Below, in pieces: positions 34,942-43,913 of a stretch of DNA of 64,000 nt. The translations under genes and the position numbers were made by a program. The DNA lies in the NCBI RefSeq assembly GCF_018449435.1, contig NZ_JAHCMU010000007.1:62001-126000 (forward strand). Reading direction: 5' to 3'. The notes under the pieces were generated by a model. The model ran no database searches. It saw nothing but the letters and a program-made list of their open reading frames with translations, and was not told the origin of the DNA. The DNA comes from Flagellimonas sp. 389. GTDB lineage: Bacteria; Bacteroidota; Bacteroidia; Flavobacteriales; Flavobacteriaceae. How positions within the stretch are numbered: the first letter of the stretch is position 1; each line of letters starts with the position of its first letter.

Positions 34942-36024
34942 CTACTTGTTGATAATCTTTTCCTGATGGTTAATTGATTCTTGGTGAATCGCCTTGAACA
35001 TCCGCAAAACAAATTCTTCGCTCAATCCTTGGGATTCCCCTTCAAGAATCATTTTGCCCAGTATAGCATTCCATCTGTTGGATTGTAGTACAGCTACATT
35101 CCTTTGTTTTTTGAGCTTTCCAATACCATCAGAAACTTTCATACGTTTTCCCAAGGTATCTATCAGCTGATTGTCGATAACATCTATTTGCGCTCTTAGA
35201 TTGTTCAACTTGCTATTGTATTCTGCCTCTTCATCGGTCTCTTTTCTAATACGAAGGTCATTCATAATCTGAACCAATGTTTGCGGAGTTACTTGTTGTG
35301 CGGCATCGCTCCATGCATTATCTGGATCATAATGCGTCTCGATCATCAGTCCATCAAAATTCAAATCCAAAGCAGTTTGGGATACGTCAAAAATCATATC
35401 ACGTTTCCCTGTTATATGGCTTGGGTCATTGATTATGGGCAAATCTGGAAACTTGGACTGTAGTTCAATTGCCAACTGCCATTCAGGAATATTACGATAT
35501 TTTGTCTTTTCATAAGTTGAAAAACCTCTATGGATTACGCCCAAATTTTTAATATCCGCAGAATACAAACGCTCCACAGCCCCTAACCAAAGTGATAAAT
35601 CTGGATTGACCGGATTCTTTATAAGCACAATCTTATCCGTTCCTTCCAGTGCATCTGCAATCTCCTGAACTATAAAAGGACTTACAGTTGATCGTGCGCC
35701 AATCCATAACAAATCCACATCATGTTCCAATGCCAGATCTACATGTGCTCGATTGGCCACCTCTGTGGCAGTTTTTAAACCTGTCTCTTCCTTCACCTTT
35801 TGCAACCACTTTAATCCAATGGCACCTACTCCTTCAAAATTACCTGGTCGCGTTCTGGGTTTCCAGATTCCAGCACGGTAGTAATTGACATCTGTATCTT
35901 TTAAGTCATGTGCTATTTTTAATACTTGGTCTTCGGTCTCGGCACTACAAGGGCCTGCAATGACCAATGGATGGGGCAAAGCCATATCATCCAGCCATTT
36001 TCTCATTTCTTTTGAATTCTCCAT
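34942..36024 (-). CDS. Bifunctional DAHP synthase / chorismate mutase
   Basis: First step of aromatic synthesis (phosphoenolpyruvate + erythrose 4-phosphate to DAHP) fused to chorismate-to-prephenate conversion. The N-terminal ~265 residues are a KdsA-like type Ibeta DAHP synthase (LVIAGPCSAET, YRAGIWKPRTRPGNFEG, INDPSHITGKR). The C-terminal ~90 residues are an AroQ helical chorismate mutase (LRAQIDVIDNQLIDTLGKRMKV...VAVLQSNRW). Last gene of the operon behind the aromatic leader. In this Bacteroidota arrangement the mutase lies with DAHP synthase rather than with PheA or TyrA. Confidence 0.94.
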   Translation of the reverse strand: MENSKEMRKWLDDMALPHPLVIAGPCSAETEDQVLKIAHDLKDTDVNYYRAGIWKPRTRPGNFEGVGAIGLKWLQKVKEETGLKTATEVANRAHVDLALEHDVDLLWIGARSTVSPFIVQEIADALEGTDKIVLIKNPVNPDLSLWLGAVERLYSADIKNLGVIHRGFSTYEKTKYRNIPEWQLAIELQSKFPDLPIINDPSHITGKRDMIFDVSQTALDLNFDGLMIETHYDPDNAWSDAAQQVTPQTLVQIMNDLRIRKETDEEAEYNSKLNNLRAQIDVIDNQLIDTLGKRMKVSDGIGKLKKQRNVAVLQSNRWNAILGKMILEGESQGLSEEFVLRMFKAIHQESINHQEKIINK

Positions 36025-36098
36025 TTGGTATATTATTCGTTGTTTGCTTCTACTGCGCTCAGCACTCGCTTTGTTCGTTGTTCGTTAAAAACCATCTT

Positions 36099-36956
36099 TT
36101 ACTTTGTAAGCGGTATTCCTTTTAATATTTGTTTTATTCTATTGGTATTGTTCATTTCTTGATAAACGTTCTCAAAATCATTGTCCACTAGCAGTTTTTT
36201 GAATGTTTCCAGATTTTGAATGTACTCTTCCAAGGTTTCGATTACGTTCTCCCTGTTCTGTTCAAAAATCGGCGTCCACATATCCGGGGAACTTTTTGCC
36301 AAGCGAACTGTACTTTCAAAGCCACTACCTGCCATATCAAAAATATCACGCTCGTTCTTTTCTTTTTCGATTACAGTCTTGCCCAACATAAATGAACTAA
36401 TGTGCGATAAATGGGATACATAAGCAATGTGCTTATCATGTGCATCTGGATTCATGTAACGGATACGCATCTTCATCTTTTGAAATATCTCCAAAGCCTT
36501 CTCTTGAAGCTTGAAAGCGGTTTTTTCCACTTCACATATTATGTTGGTCTTTCCTGCGTATAATCCATTTATAGCAGCTGACGGCCCTGAGAACTCTGTT
36601 CCTGCAATAGGGTGACAGGCCAAAAAATTTCTTCGCTTTGGATGCCCATCCACAGTCTTGCATATCAGTTTTTTGGTAGATCCTGCATCCATAACGAGCG
36701 TACCATCACCAACGGCATCCAAAATTCTTGGCAACTCTAGCATTAGGGCATTTACCGGAATACTTACGAAAACAATATCTGAAGTTGCTAAAGAATCATA
36801 ATCCTTTATTTGATCTATAATTCCCAACTCCAATGCTTCATTAGCATTCGATTCATTCTTGTCAACACCTGTTACTTTTGAATCAGGATACAGTTCTTTA
36901 AAGTCTTTGGCAAAAGACCCTCCAATCAATCCGATACCAACAATCGTTACATTCAT
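36099..36956 (-). CDS. tyrA: TyrA, prephenate dehydrogenase
   Basis: Oxidative decarboxylation of prephenate to 4-hydroxyphenylpyruvate. The NAD(P)-binding motif GIGLIGGSFAKDF is at the N-terminus; HPIAGTEFSGP and the helical C-terminal dimerisation part follow. 285 residues; no ACT or mutase domain. Belongs to the pheA-led operon; the 74-base gap to the next gene holds a repeat fragment. Confidence 0.94.
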   Translation of the reverse strand: MNVTIVGIGLIGGSFAKDFKELYPDSKVTGVDKNESNANEALELGIIDQIKDYDSLATSDIVFVSIPVNALMLELPRILDAVGDGTLVMDAGSTKKLICKTVDGHPKRRNFLACHPIAGTEFSGPSAAINGLYAGKTNIICEVEKTAFKLQEKALEIFQKMKMRIRYMNPDAHDKHIAYVSHLSHISSFMLGKTVIEKEKNERDIFDMAGSGFESTVRLAKSSPDMWTPIFEQNRENVIETLEEYIQNLETFKKLLVDNDFENVYQEMNNTNRIKQILKGIPLTK

Positions 36957-37025
36957 TTATCAGTGGTTTTAAATAATGAAACCGACATTAAAAACATGGT
37001 TTATGTACTCAATTCTAATATCTAA

Positions 37026-38171
37026 TTACTCAAATCTCCTTATTGCTTCTTTTATTTTTTCTTCTTCCACACAAAGTGAGAATCGTATGTACCCTTCTCC
37101 ATTGCTACCAAAAATAGTTCCCGGAGCGATAAAAACATGTTTATCATATAACACCTCATCAATAAAATCTTCGGAGGATTTTGACCCTTCGGGCAGTTTT
37201 GCCCAAATGAACATTCCGGCCGCATCTTTATCATAGGTAGTGCCAAGTTTATCGACTAATTGAAACATAAGCTTTCTACGCTTTCTGTAAACGTCATCCA
37301 ATTTCTCAAACCAATCTCCACCACTTTCAAGGGCGGTAATCGCTCCTTTTTGAATTCCATAAAACATACCGGAATCCATATTGCTCTTAACCTTTAAAAC
37401 TGCCGTAACGTGTTCTGAACTCCCCAGCACCATACCCACCCGCCAACCGGCCATGTTAAAGGTCTTGCTAAGGGAGTTCAATTCCAACGCAACTTCCTTT
37501 GCCCCTTCTACCTGTAAAATACTTGTAGGGCTATCATTGAGCACAAAACTGTACGGGTTATCATTGACAATGAGCAAATCGTTCGCTTCAGCAAAGGCAA
37601 CCAATTCTTTCATTTTAACCTTATCTATCTTGGCACCAGTGGGCATATTGGGGTAGCTTATCCACATTAATTTCACCTTGGACAAGTCTGTTTTCTCCAA
37701 TGCTTTTATATCTGGCAGCCATCCGTTCTTAGCCGTTAAATCGTACATAACTGGTTTTGCCCCGATTAAATTTGTAACGGAACTGTAGGTTGGATAACCC
37801 GGATTTGGTATTAAAACCTCATCGCCTACATTTAAAAATGCCAAGCTGATATGCATAATACCTTCTTTGGAACCCATCAACGGCAAGAGTTCGGTGTTGG
37901 CATCCACATGTACGTCAAAACGTGAAGCATAAAAATTGGCCATAGCTTCCCGTAGTTCCGGCAATCCTTGATAGCTTTGGTATTGATGCGCCTTACTATC
38001 CTCCAAAACTTCTTGCAGTGTACTTACCGCTTCTTTTGAAGGTGGCAAATCTGGACTACCAATGCCCATGTTTATAATTGGTTTTCCCTGATTAATTAAA
38101 CCACGGACTTCCCTTAGTTTTTTTGAGAAGTAGTATTCTTGAACGCTATGTAATCTATCTGCTGTAACCAT
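37026..38171 (-). CDS. Class I/II PLP aminotransferase (aromatic/aspartate type)
   Basis: 381-residue fold-type I aminotransferase. The PLP lysine lies in NSLSKTFNMAGWRVG; NPGYPTY and NDNPYSFV are further landmarks. Sitting between pheA and tyrA in the aromatic operon, it most likely transaminates phenylpyruvate and 4-hydroxyphenylpyruvate (or prephenate) to the amino acids. The stop of pheA overlaps its start by 1 base. Substrate inferred from context. Confidence 0.9.
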   Translation of the reverse strand: MVTADRLHSVQEYYFSKKLREVRGLINQGKPIINMGIGSPDLPPSKEAVSTLQEVLEDSKAHQYQSYQGLPELREAMANFYASRFDVHVDANTELLPLMGSKEGIMHISLAFLNVGDEVLIPNPGYPTYSSVTNLIGAKPVMYDLTAKNGWLPDIKALEKTDLSKVKLMWISYPNMPTGAKIDKVKMKELVAFAEANDLLIVNDNPYSFVLNDSPTSILQVEGAKEVALELNSLSKTFNMAGWRVGMVLGSSEHVTAVLKVKSNMDSGMFYGIQKGAITALESGGDWFEKLDDVYRKRRKLMFQLVDKLGTTYDKDAAGMFIWAKLPEGSKSSEDFIDEVLYDKHVFIAPGTIFGSNGEGYIRFSLCVEEEKIKEAIRRFE

Positions 38172-38998
38172 TATTGCAATGCATTTTTATATTCGCCCAA
38201 TACTCTAAAATCCTCTGACATTATTTCCAGTAACGACTTGGCTTTTTTGAAAAAATCGTACTCGTCAAAAGTAACATCGACAAAAAATGCATATTTCCAT
38301 GGTGTTTCAATGACCGGAAGAGACTGGATTTTGGTCAGGTTCAAATTACAATCGCTCATAACGTTAAGAACTGTGGCTAAACTCCCCCGTTTATGATCTG
38401 TTATAAATCGTAGCGATGCTTTGTTTATCTCTTCTTCTGGTAAAACCTTATTCTGTTTTTTTAAGATGATGAAACGTGTAGCATTATTTTTTATCGTCTG
38501 AATCTCATCGGCAATAATATCCAGACCATACAAATCCGCAGCAACTCTTGGAGCAATAGCAGCAATGTTTGCCAATTTATTTTCTTTTATCCGTTTTGCT
38601 GTTTCGGCAGTGTCTACATCTTCTACCAGTTTTATGTCTGGATACTTTTTAAAAAATTCTTTACACTGCAAAAGTGCCATAGGATGGGAATGTACTTCTT
38701 TAACATCCTCAAATGAACCTCCCTTTAAGACCATAAGGTTATGGTGAATGTTCAGATAGTGCTCACCAATGATGTGCACGTTATTGTGATATACCAAATT
38801 ATAATTGGGGATTATGGAACCCGCAATGGAATTCTCGATCGCCATTATGCCTTTATCAATAGAACCGTTGCATAGGTGCTGTATAATAGCATCAAAAGAA
38901 AGGCATTCCACTAAATCAATTTCATCACCAAAAAAGTCTTTTGCGACTTGATGATGGTTAGATCCCCTGATTCCCTGTATTGCTACTTTTAAAGACAT
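38171..38998 (-). CDS. pheA: PheA, prephenate dehydratase with ACT domain
   Basis: Prephenate to phenylpyruvate. The catalytic domain (about 1-180) has the NNATRFIIL motif; the C-terminal ACT domain follows (RGSLATVLNVMSDCNLNLTKIQSLPV). The classical Phe-binding ESRP motif reads QSLP, so allosteric inhibition by Phe may be altered (inference). No fused mutase. 275 residues. First structural gene of the operon, directly downstream of the attenuator. Confidence 0.93.
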   Translation of the reverse strand: MSLKVAIQGIRGSNHHQVAKDFFGDEIDLVECLSFDAIIQHLCNGSIDKGIMAIENSIAGSIIPNYNLVYHNNVHIIGEHYLNIHHNLMVLKGGSFEDVKEVHSHPMALLQCKEFFKKYPDIKLVEDVDTAETAKRIKENKLANIAAIAPRVAADLYGLDIIADEIQTIKNNATRFIILKKQNKVLPEEEINKASLRFITDHKRGSLATVLNVMSDCNLNLTKIQSLPVIETPWKYAFFVDVTFDEYDFFKKAKSLLEIMSEDFRVLGEYKNALQ

Positions 38999-39081
38999 TC
39001 TTACTGTATTAAGACCCTTCGACTAGATTTCGAGTTGGCTAAATCACCGCCTCGGGGTCGTCCAGAACGAAAGTTCAGGAC

Positions 39082-39107
39082 AAAAAAAATCCCGATTTGC
39101 ATCGGGA
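39082..39107 (-). terminator. Attenuator terminator of the Phe/Tyr operon
   Basis: Minus strand: 7-base stem TCCCGAT / ATCGGGA with GCAA tetraloop, followed by eight T (39089-39082), 83 bases before the pheA start. Its 5' arm is part of GTCCC (39108-39104), which can instead pair with GGGAC (39145-39141) inside the leader ORF, giving an antiterminator. Confidence 0.85.
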
Positions 39108-39132
39108 CCCTGTATTATATAGTTACTATATT

Positions 39133-39204
39133 TCAGAACAGTCCCTTGCTTCTCTTAAAAAAGAAGTAGAAATAAAAACCGTTCCAGAAATATGTGTTTG
39201 TCAT
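39133..39204 (-). CDS. Aromatic-rich leader peptide (attenuator)
   Basis: A 23-codon ORF, ATG at 39204 and TGA at 39135-39133. Codons 5-16 encode YFW-NG-FYFYFFF: within the peptide there are 7 Phe, 3 Tyr and 1 Trp. After it come KRSKGLF and the stop. A terminator hairpin follows 26 bases later, and the pheA-aminotransferase-tyrA-DAHP synthase operon after that. Ribosome stalling at Phe/Tyr codons would leave GGGAC (39145-39141) free to form an antiterminator; reading through to the stop covers it. A textbook leader, read here directly from sequence. Confidence 0.88.
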   Translation of the reverse strand: MTNTYFWNGFYFYFFFKRSKGLF

Positions 39205-39222
39205 TGTTTACTAAATCTTTGG

Positions 39223-39251
39223 CTAAGATAGGTATTCAGTTGAAAAACAAA
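39223..39251 (-). promoter_or_regulatory. Candidate promoter of the leader and Phe/Tyr operon
   Basis: Minus strand TTTG (39251-39248), 17-base spacer, then TATCTTAG (39230-39223; one mismatch to TAnnTTTG). Transcription would begin about ten bases before the leader ATG at 39204. The rest of the 38999-39466 spacer shows no other ORF. Confidence 0.5.
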
Positions 39252-39439
39252 AGCTAAAGCTAAAGTTTTCTTGATTTTTAGCTAAATCCCCAATTACGTT
39301 GCATATTTTTTTAAATACACCTCATTTTTTTAAGAATTTAAAATTTAAACTCGTTTTTCAAGATTTGATTTAATACTATAAATAACTCTCTTAGCTTTTC
39401 ATATTACATATAACTTATTCATTGGGAAATCTAAAACTG

Positions 39440-39447
39440 TATTTTTG
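39440..39447 (+). promoter_or_regulatory. Candidate -7 element of gldA
   Basis: TATTTTTG matches TAnnTTTG, 19 bases before the ATG. A TTG lies 15 bases upstream of it (39422-39424), slightly closer than the usual spacing. Confidence 0.45.
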
Positions 39448-39466
39448 AAATTCAAAATAGCACCAA

Positions 39467-40360
39467 ATGTCCATTGCAGTAAACAACATCACCAAAAGCT
39501 TCGGTAATCAAAAAGCATTGAACAATGTATCTTTTTCTATACAAAAAGGGGAAATTGTTGGTTTTTTAGGTCCTAACGGTGCTGGAAAATCTACTATGAT
39601 GCGCATTTTGACTACGTATTATAAAGCTAACTCTGGCGAAGCTGAGGTCAATGGGCACAATGTTTTAACATCTGAACAGCGAGTACAAAAAAGTATTGGT
39701 TACTTACCAGAACACAATCCGCTTTATCTTGATATGTATGTAAAAGAATATCTCGCTTTTAACGCAGATGTATACCAAGTTGCCAAAAAACGGATTGATA
39801 CCATAATCGAACAAACTGGCCTTACTGTTGAAGCACATAAAAAAATAGGGCAGTTATCCAAAGGATACCGACAACGTGTTGGCCTGGCGGCCGCCCTATT
39901 GCACGACCCAGAGGTACTCATCCTGGACGAACCCACAACGGGGCTTGATCCCAATCAATTAATTGAAATCAGAAAACTTATCAGGGAGATTGGAAAAGAG
40001 AAAACCATTTTACTTTCCACACATATTATGAAGGAGGTTGAAGCGGTCTGCGATAGGGTTATCATCATCAATAAAGGCGAGATTGTTGCCGACAAAAAAC
40101 TAGAAGAACTACGTGAAGCAGAGGAACAGATCATAGAGGTTGAGTTTGATTACAGAGTTGAGGAAATGTTGCTCAATAAGTTACCAAACACCGTTCATGT
40201 TAAGAACATAGGAGGTTTTGTTTATGAGGTCACCTTCAATACCACAAAAGATATGCGACCAGCGGTTTTTGATTTTGCCCATGACAATGAGCTCAAAACA
40301 TTACAATTGAGCAGGAAAAACAAGAATCTAGAAAGTCTTTTTACAGAGTTGACAAGTTAA
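39467..40360 (+). CDS. gldA: GldA, ATP-binding subunit of the gliding ABC transporter
   Basis: 297-residue ABC ATPase: Walker A GPNGAGKST (about 35-43), Q-loop region YLPEHNPLY, signature LSKGYRQRVGL, Walker B VLILDEPTTGLDP and switch His in LLSTHIMKEV. The C-terminal extension matches GldA of gliding flavobacteria. It works with the permease GldFG, which is not encoded here. F. johnsoniae gldA mutants do not glide. Transcribed alone and divergent from the Phe/Tyr operon. Confidence 0.93.
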   Translation: MSIAVNNITKSFGNQKALNNVSFSIQKGEIVGFLGPNGAGKSTMMRILTTYYKANSGEAEVNGHNVLTSEQRVQKSIGYLPEHNPLYLDMYVKEYLAFNADVYQVAKKRIDTIIEQTGLTVEAHKKIGQLSKGYRQRVGLAAALLHDPEVLILDEPTTGLDPNQLIEIRKLIREIGKEKTILLSTHIMKEVEAVCDRVIIINKGEIVADKKLEELREAEEQIIEVEFDYRVEEMLLNKLPNTVHVKNIGGFVYEVTFNTTKDMRPAVFDFAHDNELKTLQLSRKNKNLESLFTELTS

Positions 40361-40367
40361 TTCCAAC

Positions 40368-42716
40368 CTATTTGATTCTTCCCAAATTTTCATCTACATC
40401 CTTATTTTTAAATTTGGCCTTTTTGGTGTTTCCAAAATCATATTTTAACGAAAAAGCGACCTCCTGTGCATCTACAAAGTATACCCCTGCTGCTTCAACG
40501 CCGTTTATGGCATAACTTTCTTCAAAATTCATCGCCTTGGTGATATCGTTTAAACGAATGGCACAATGTAGTTTTTCAAAAAAGGTTTTTGTAATCGTTG
40601 CATCCAAAATCAACATACTGTTACGCTTAAAAATACCTTCTTGTCGTTCCGTTAGCAACCATCCGCCAAAGGCTATTGTAACATTTTTATTAATCTTGAA
40701 TTGTTGGTTGGAGTAAGCATATATATACGGATTAGTGTTGCCCAGTGTTGCTGTGCTATCTTCAATTTTATTGTAATTGAGACTTATGGTATTTGTAGAA
40801 GTCCACTTTTTAAAGGAAAAAGGCAACGTCAATCCAACCGTATATCCTGATTCTTTTTCTAAATTTATCGTGGATAGAATAGCTCTTTCAAGTAGCTCAT
40901 CATACCTGATGACAAAATTTACAGGATTTGTTTTTTGGTAATACGTTGCATTGATGGATTTATTTTTCCATTGAAAGTTTGCAGACACTTCATTAGTAAA
41001 CGTTGGCAGCAGGTTTACTTCATTTATAGCTTCTAAAAAAGGATTAATGAATGTTCTAATGGTACTGGTTCCACTAAAACTTGGGCGTGTAATGCTTCGG
41101 GCAAAATTTAGCGATATTGTTTTAACACTATCAACTTTTAAATTCAAACCGGCTTTTGGAAATAGATTGGTATTCTCACGGTCAACGAGTGGTGAGGTTT
41201 CATTTTCAAGTTCGCTCCTAACCTTATTATATTCAACTCGCAATCCTACTTCATAATCTATTCCTTTTTTAAGGTTTCCTGACAAAGTGGTATATCCCGA
41301 ATGCAATCGTTCCTCGTAATCAAAATCAAAAATGGTTGCGGAGTTATCGGATAGCTCCTGTATTTCGGTAAAAGCAGCTGCTCTCGCCTCATTAAAATTT
41401 ACACCAAGTTCCCAGTTCAGATTATCAGAAATAGTATGTTCCAAATCTACTCGCAATGCCAAAGAGTTAATTTTATATTCCTGTCCTCTATCTTCATCTA
41501 AACTAAATCCATCACCGTTAAAATTATTTGAGATTTCTGTATCCAATGTTTGCTTATAAAAGGAGTATTGAAGCCCTGTAAAAAGATTGAGGGCTTTGGC
41601 CACTTTTTTACTGTAGTTAAAATTACTGCTGAAGTAGTCCTTAGCATTGTCATTTTCAGAATCTGAGACAATGTTATCTTCCCCTGCTTCACTTCGAACA
41701 AAAGTTTCCGTTTCTATTGGAGCAGCGTTGGTTTGCCTTCTGAAGGTAGTATTGAATGAAAAATAATCGTCTTTTTTTAAGGGATAGAAAAAGCCCAATC
41801 CACCATTTATTTCTTTACGCTCATTTAAATCTATCAGTACCAGATAATCTGAAAAAATATTTTCTTCGGGTATGTCAAATGCAAACCTATGGCTTTCCCA
41901 TTGTCCCAAATCATTGTAGGCAAAATTTCCTTGAATTGTCCATTTTCCGTTTGAATAACTTCCGTTTGAGTTCAAATAATTATTAAAATTCCTCCGAAAC
42001 GAAGCAGTCTCGCTAACGTTCATTTTTACACCTTTACTTGAATTTCGTTTTCTCGTAACCAACAGCACTGCCCTACCTTCCGCTTCATATTTTGCAGATG
42101 GATTTGCAATCAACTCAATGCTTTCGATATTGTTTACCGACAATGCTGTCAACTCGTCAAAAGTGATTCTTTGTCCTCCCATATAAATCAATGGATTCCC
42201 CTTTCCAATAATTGAAATGGATTCCCTATCTGCTGCAATCTGTACATTGGGTAATTTGGACAGTACATCAAGGGGGTCGGGAATCGACGAGAAGATAGGG
42301 TTTTGAACATCAATCTTTAGGTTACCGTTATTATTGGTTATGGGATTTTTGGCAGCTACTACCTCAACTTCTTCCAATTGTTCGGCACTTTCCGTTAAGG
42401 TAATCTTCAGTTCAATATTTTTATTGAGAAGAATGGGTGCTTCATAGTCTTGAAAACCCAATGCCGATATTTTCAGATAATAGTTGTTCCCTTCAATAGC
42501 ATTAAAATCAAAAGTACCATCATACAGTTGTGTATATTTTATTAGGTTTTCTTGACTTTCATCAAAAAGAAGGACATCGCCTACGGGGATATCATTTCTA
42601 TCTTCATCAATAACACTGCCCTTTACGGAATAGTGAACTTGACCAAAAATTGATGAAACGGTAAAACAAAAAACAAGAAAATACAAATGCTTCAAAACGT
42701 ATATATTTTGAAACAA
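40368..42716 (-). CDS. TonB-receptor-like outer-membrane protein (OMP_b-brl type)
   Basis: 782 residues: signal peptide (LYFLVFCFTVSSIFG-Q), an N-terminal carboxypeptidase-like regulatory beta-sandwich (YSVKGSVIDEDRNDIPVGDVLLFD), a plug domain (PDPLDVLSKLPNVQIAADRESISIIGKGNPLIYMGGQRI, NIESIELIANPSAKYEAEG) and a long C-terminal barrel. No TonB box is obvious. The ligand is unknown. The gene is directly downstream of a membrane-anchored LuxR regulator, which may control it. Confidence 0.85.
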   Translation of the reverse strand: MFQNIYVLKHLYFLVFCFTVSSIFGQVHYSVKGSVIDEDRNDIPVGDVLLFDESQENLIKYTQLYDGTFDFNAIEGNNYYLKISALGFQDYEAPILLNKNIELKITLTESAEQLEEVEVVAAKNPITNNNGNLKIDVQNPIFSSIPDPLDVLSKLPNVQIAADRESISIIGKGNPLIYMGGQRITFDELTALSVNNIESIELIANPSAKYEAEGRAVLLVTRKRNSSKGVKMNVSETASFRRNFNNYLNSNGSYSNGKWTIQGNFAYNDLGQWESHRFAFDIPEENIFSDYLVLIDLNERKEINGGLGFFYPLKKDDYFSFNTTFRRQTNAAPIETETFVRSEAGEDNIVSDSENDNAKDYFSSNFNYSKKVAKALNLFTGLQYSFYKQTLDTEISNNFNGDGFSLDEDRGQEYKINSLALRVDLEHTISDNLNWELGVNFNEARAAAFTEIQELSDNSATIFDFDYEERLHSGYTTLSGNLKKGIDYEVGLRVEYNKVRSELENETSPLVDRENTNLFPKAGLNLKVDSVKTISLNFARSITRPSFSGTSTIRTFINPFLEAINEVNLLPTFTNEVSANFQWKNKSINATYYQKTNPVNFVIRYDELLERAILSTINLEKESGYTVGLTLPFSFKKWTSTNTISLNYNKIEDSTATLGNTNPYIYAYSNQQFKINKNVTIAFGGWLLTERQEGIFKRNSMLILDATITKTFFEKLHCAIRLNDITKAMNFEESYAINGVEAAGVYFVDAQEVAFSLKYDFGNTKKAKFKNKDVDENLGRIK

Positions 42717-42760
42717 AGGAATAAGAGGAAATCATAAGAATGAAGAAATAGAGGTCTGAT

Positions 42761-43744
42761 TTAGGTACTAGTACCCGTACTCTTTTGCAATAACTCCCGT
42801 CTATTGGATACATTCAGCTTACTGTAAATATTAGTGATATGGGTCTTTACGGTGCTAAGACTGATAAATAGTTCACCAGCTATTTCTTTATTGGTCTTTC
42901 CTTGAAGAATGAGGTTTTGAATAGTGGTTTCCTGTTTGCTCAGATCCGGAATAACAACAGTCTGTTTTTTCCTTTTTACCCTAAAAGTTATGTAGCCAAA
43001 AATCAATACGATGACAAACAATCCTAGATTGATCCATCTACTTTGTTGCAGTTCTTTTTCCAAAGCCACATTCGTAAGGTAAGCTAACTTCTTTTCCAAA
43101 AAGATATACGTTGTCGGATTCAAATCACTTTTTCGTAATTCTGAAAGCAGGTTTAAATAATACAATTCATTTTGTGCAATATCTTTATCCAACAATTGCT
43201 CTATTTCCAACTGTTTGATACCTATGAGCTTTACCATTAAAATTTGAAGTGAATCCTTGACAAAGCCTTTGCGTGATGCTATCTTCTCTTTTGCGGATTG
43301 ATAGTGAGCGGACAGATTTGCCTCAAACTCATTGAATTTTTGCCATTCTTGTTGCGCTTTGTTGGTTGTTTCAAAATCGGCAAATAATTCTTTACCTCTC
43401 TTAAACTGAATAAATTCTTTATTGGAATGAATAAAATCAACTTCTGCTTTCACCGTATCGTTTATCATTTTTTTAATACGATTGATGGATAGTCGGTACA
43501 ATTGGTCCGAGTCCGAGATATATTTTTTATTAAAGGAAAATGAGCCATCTTTTTTAATCTTTGCTATTGCTACTGGCTTTCCTTCAGTCTCACTTTTTAG
43601 ATGGTCAATAGACAATTTACTTAGGTGTATATCCGTTTCCCAATCTCCGGGATTTTCTAGATTAACAAACCCCGAAACCGCATCTTGTGCCGAAATTTTT
43701 AGGACAGCACCTAATAACACTATAATTAAAACAAATCTATACAT
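42761..43744 (-). CDS. Membrane-anchored LuxR-type regulator with periplasmic sensor part
   Basis: From the ATG at 43744 the protein starts YRFVLIIVLLGAVLKISA-Q (signal peptide); the frame is open 48 bases further, giving a poorer N-terminus. A periplasmic region with a coiled-coil-like stretch (residues ~20-245) precedes one membrane helix (WINLGLFVIVLIFGYITF) and a cytoplasmic LuxR helix-turn-helix at the C-terminus (NLILQGKTNKEIAGELFISLSTVKTHITNIYSKL). This topology would couple an envelope signal directly to DNA binding. The neighbour downstream is an outer-membrane receptor. Confidence 0.82.
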   Translation of the reverse strand: MYRFVLIIVLLGAVLKISAQDAVSGFVNLENPGDWETDIHLSKLSIDHLKSETEGKPVAIAKIKKDGSFSFNKKYISDSDQLYRLSINRIKKMINDTVKAEVDFIHSNKEFIQFKRGKELFADFETTNKAQQEWQKFNEFEANLSAHYQSAKEKIASRKGFVKDSLQILMVKLIGIKQLEIEQLLDKDIAQNELYYLNLLSELRKSDLNPTTYIFLEKKLAYLTNVALEKELQQSRWINLGLFVIVLIFGYITFRVKRKKQTVVIPDLSKQETTIQNLILQGKTNKEIAGELFISLSTVKTHITNIYSKLNVSNRRELLQKSTGTST

Positions 43745-43913
43745 CACCGAAGCTTGAGTGATAAATTTACTGTATTTAGTATATTGAAACAACTGTATGT
43801 ATCGTTTTCCTTAAGACAAACAATACAACTTTTTCTACTATTATTTTACCGCAAACATCATGTTATTCCAGTATTCAAATCGGTATTTTTGCATTTCTAT
43901 ATTGATTTGATAC

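Noticed and set aside
38999..39081. Further leader ORF between the attenuator and pheA
   Set aside because: No ATG-initiated frame of meaningful length or composition occurs there on the minus strand.
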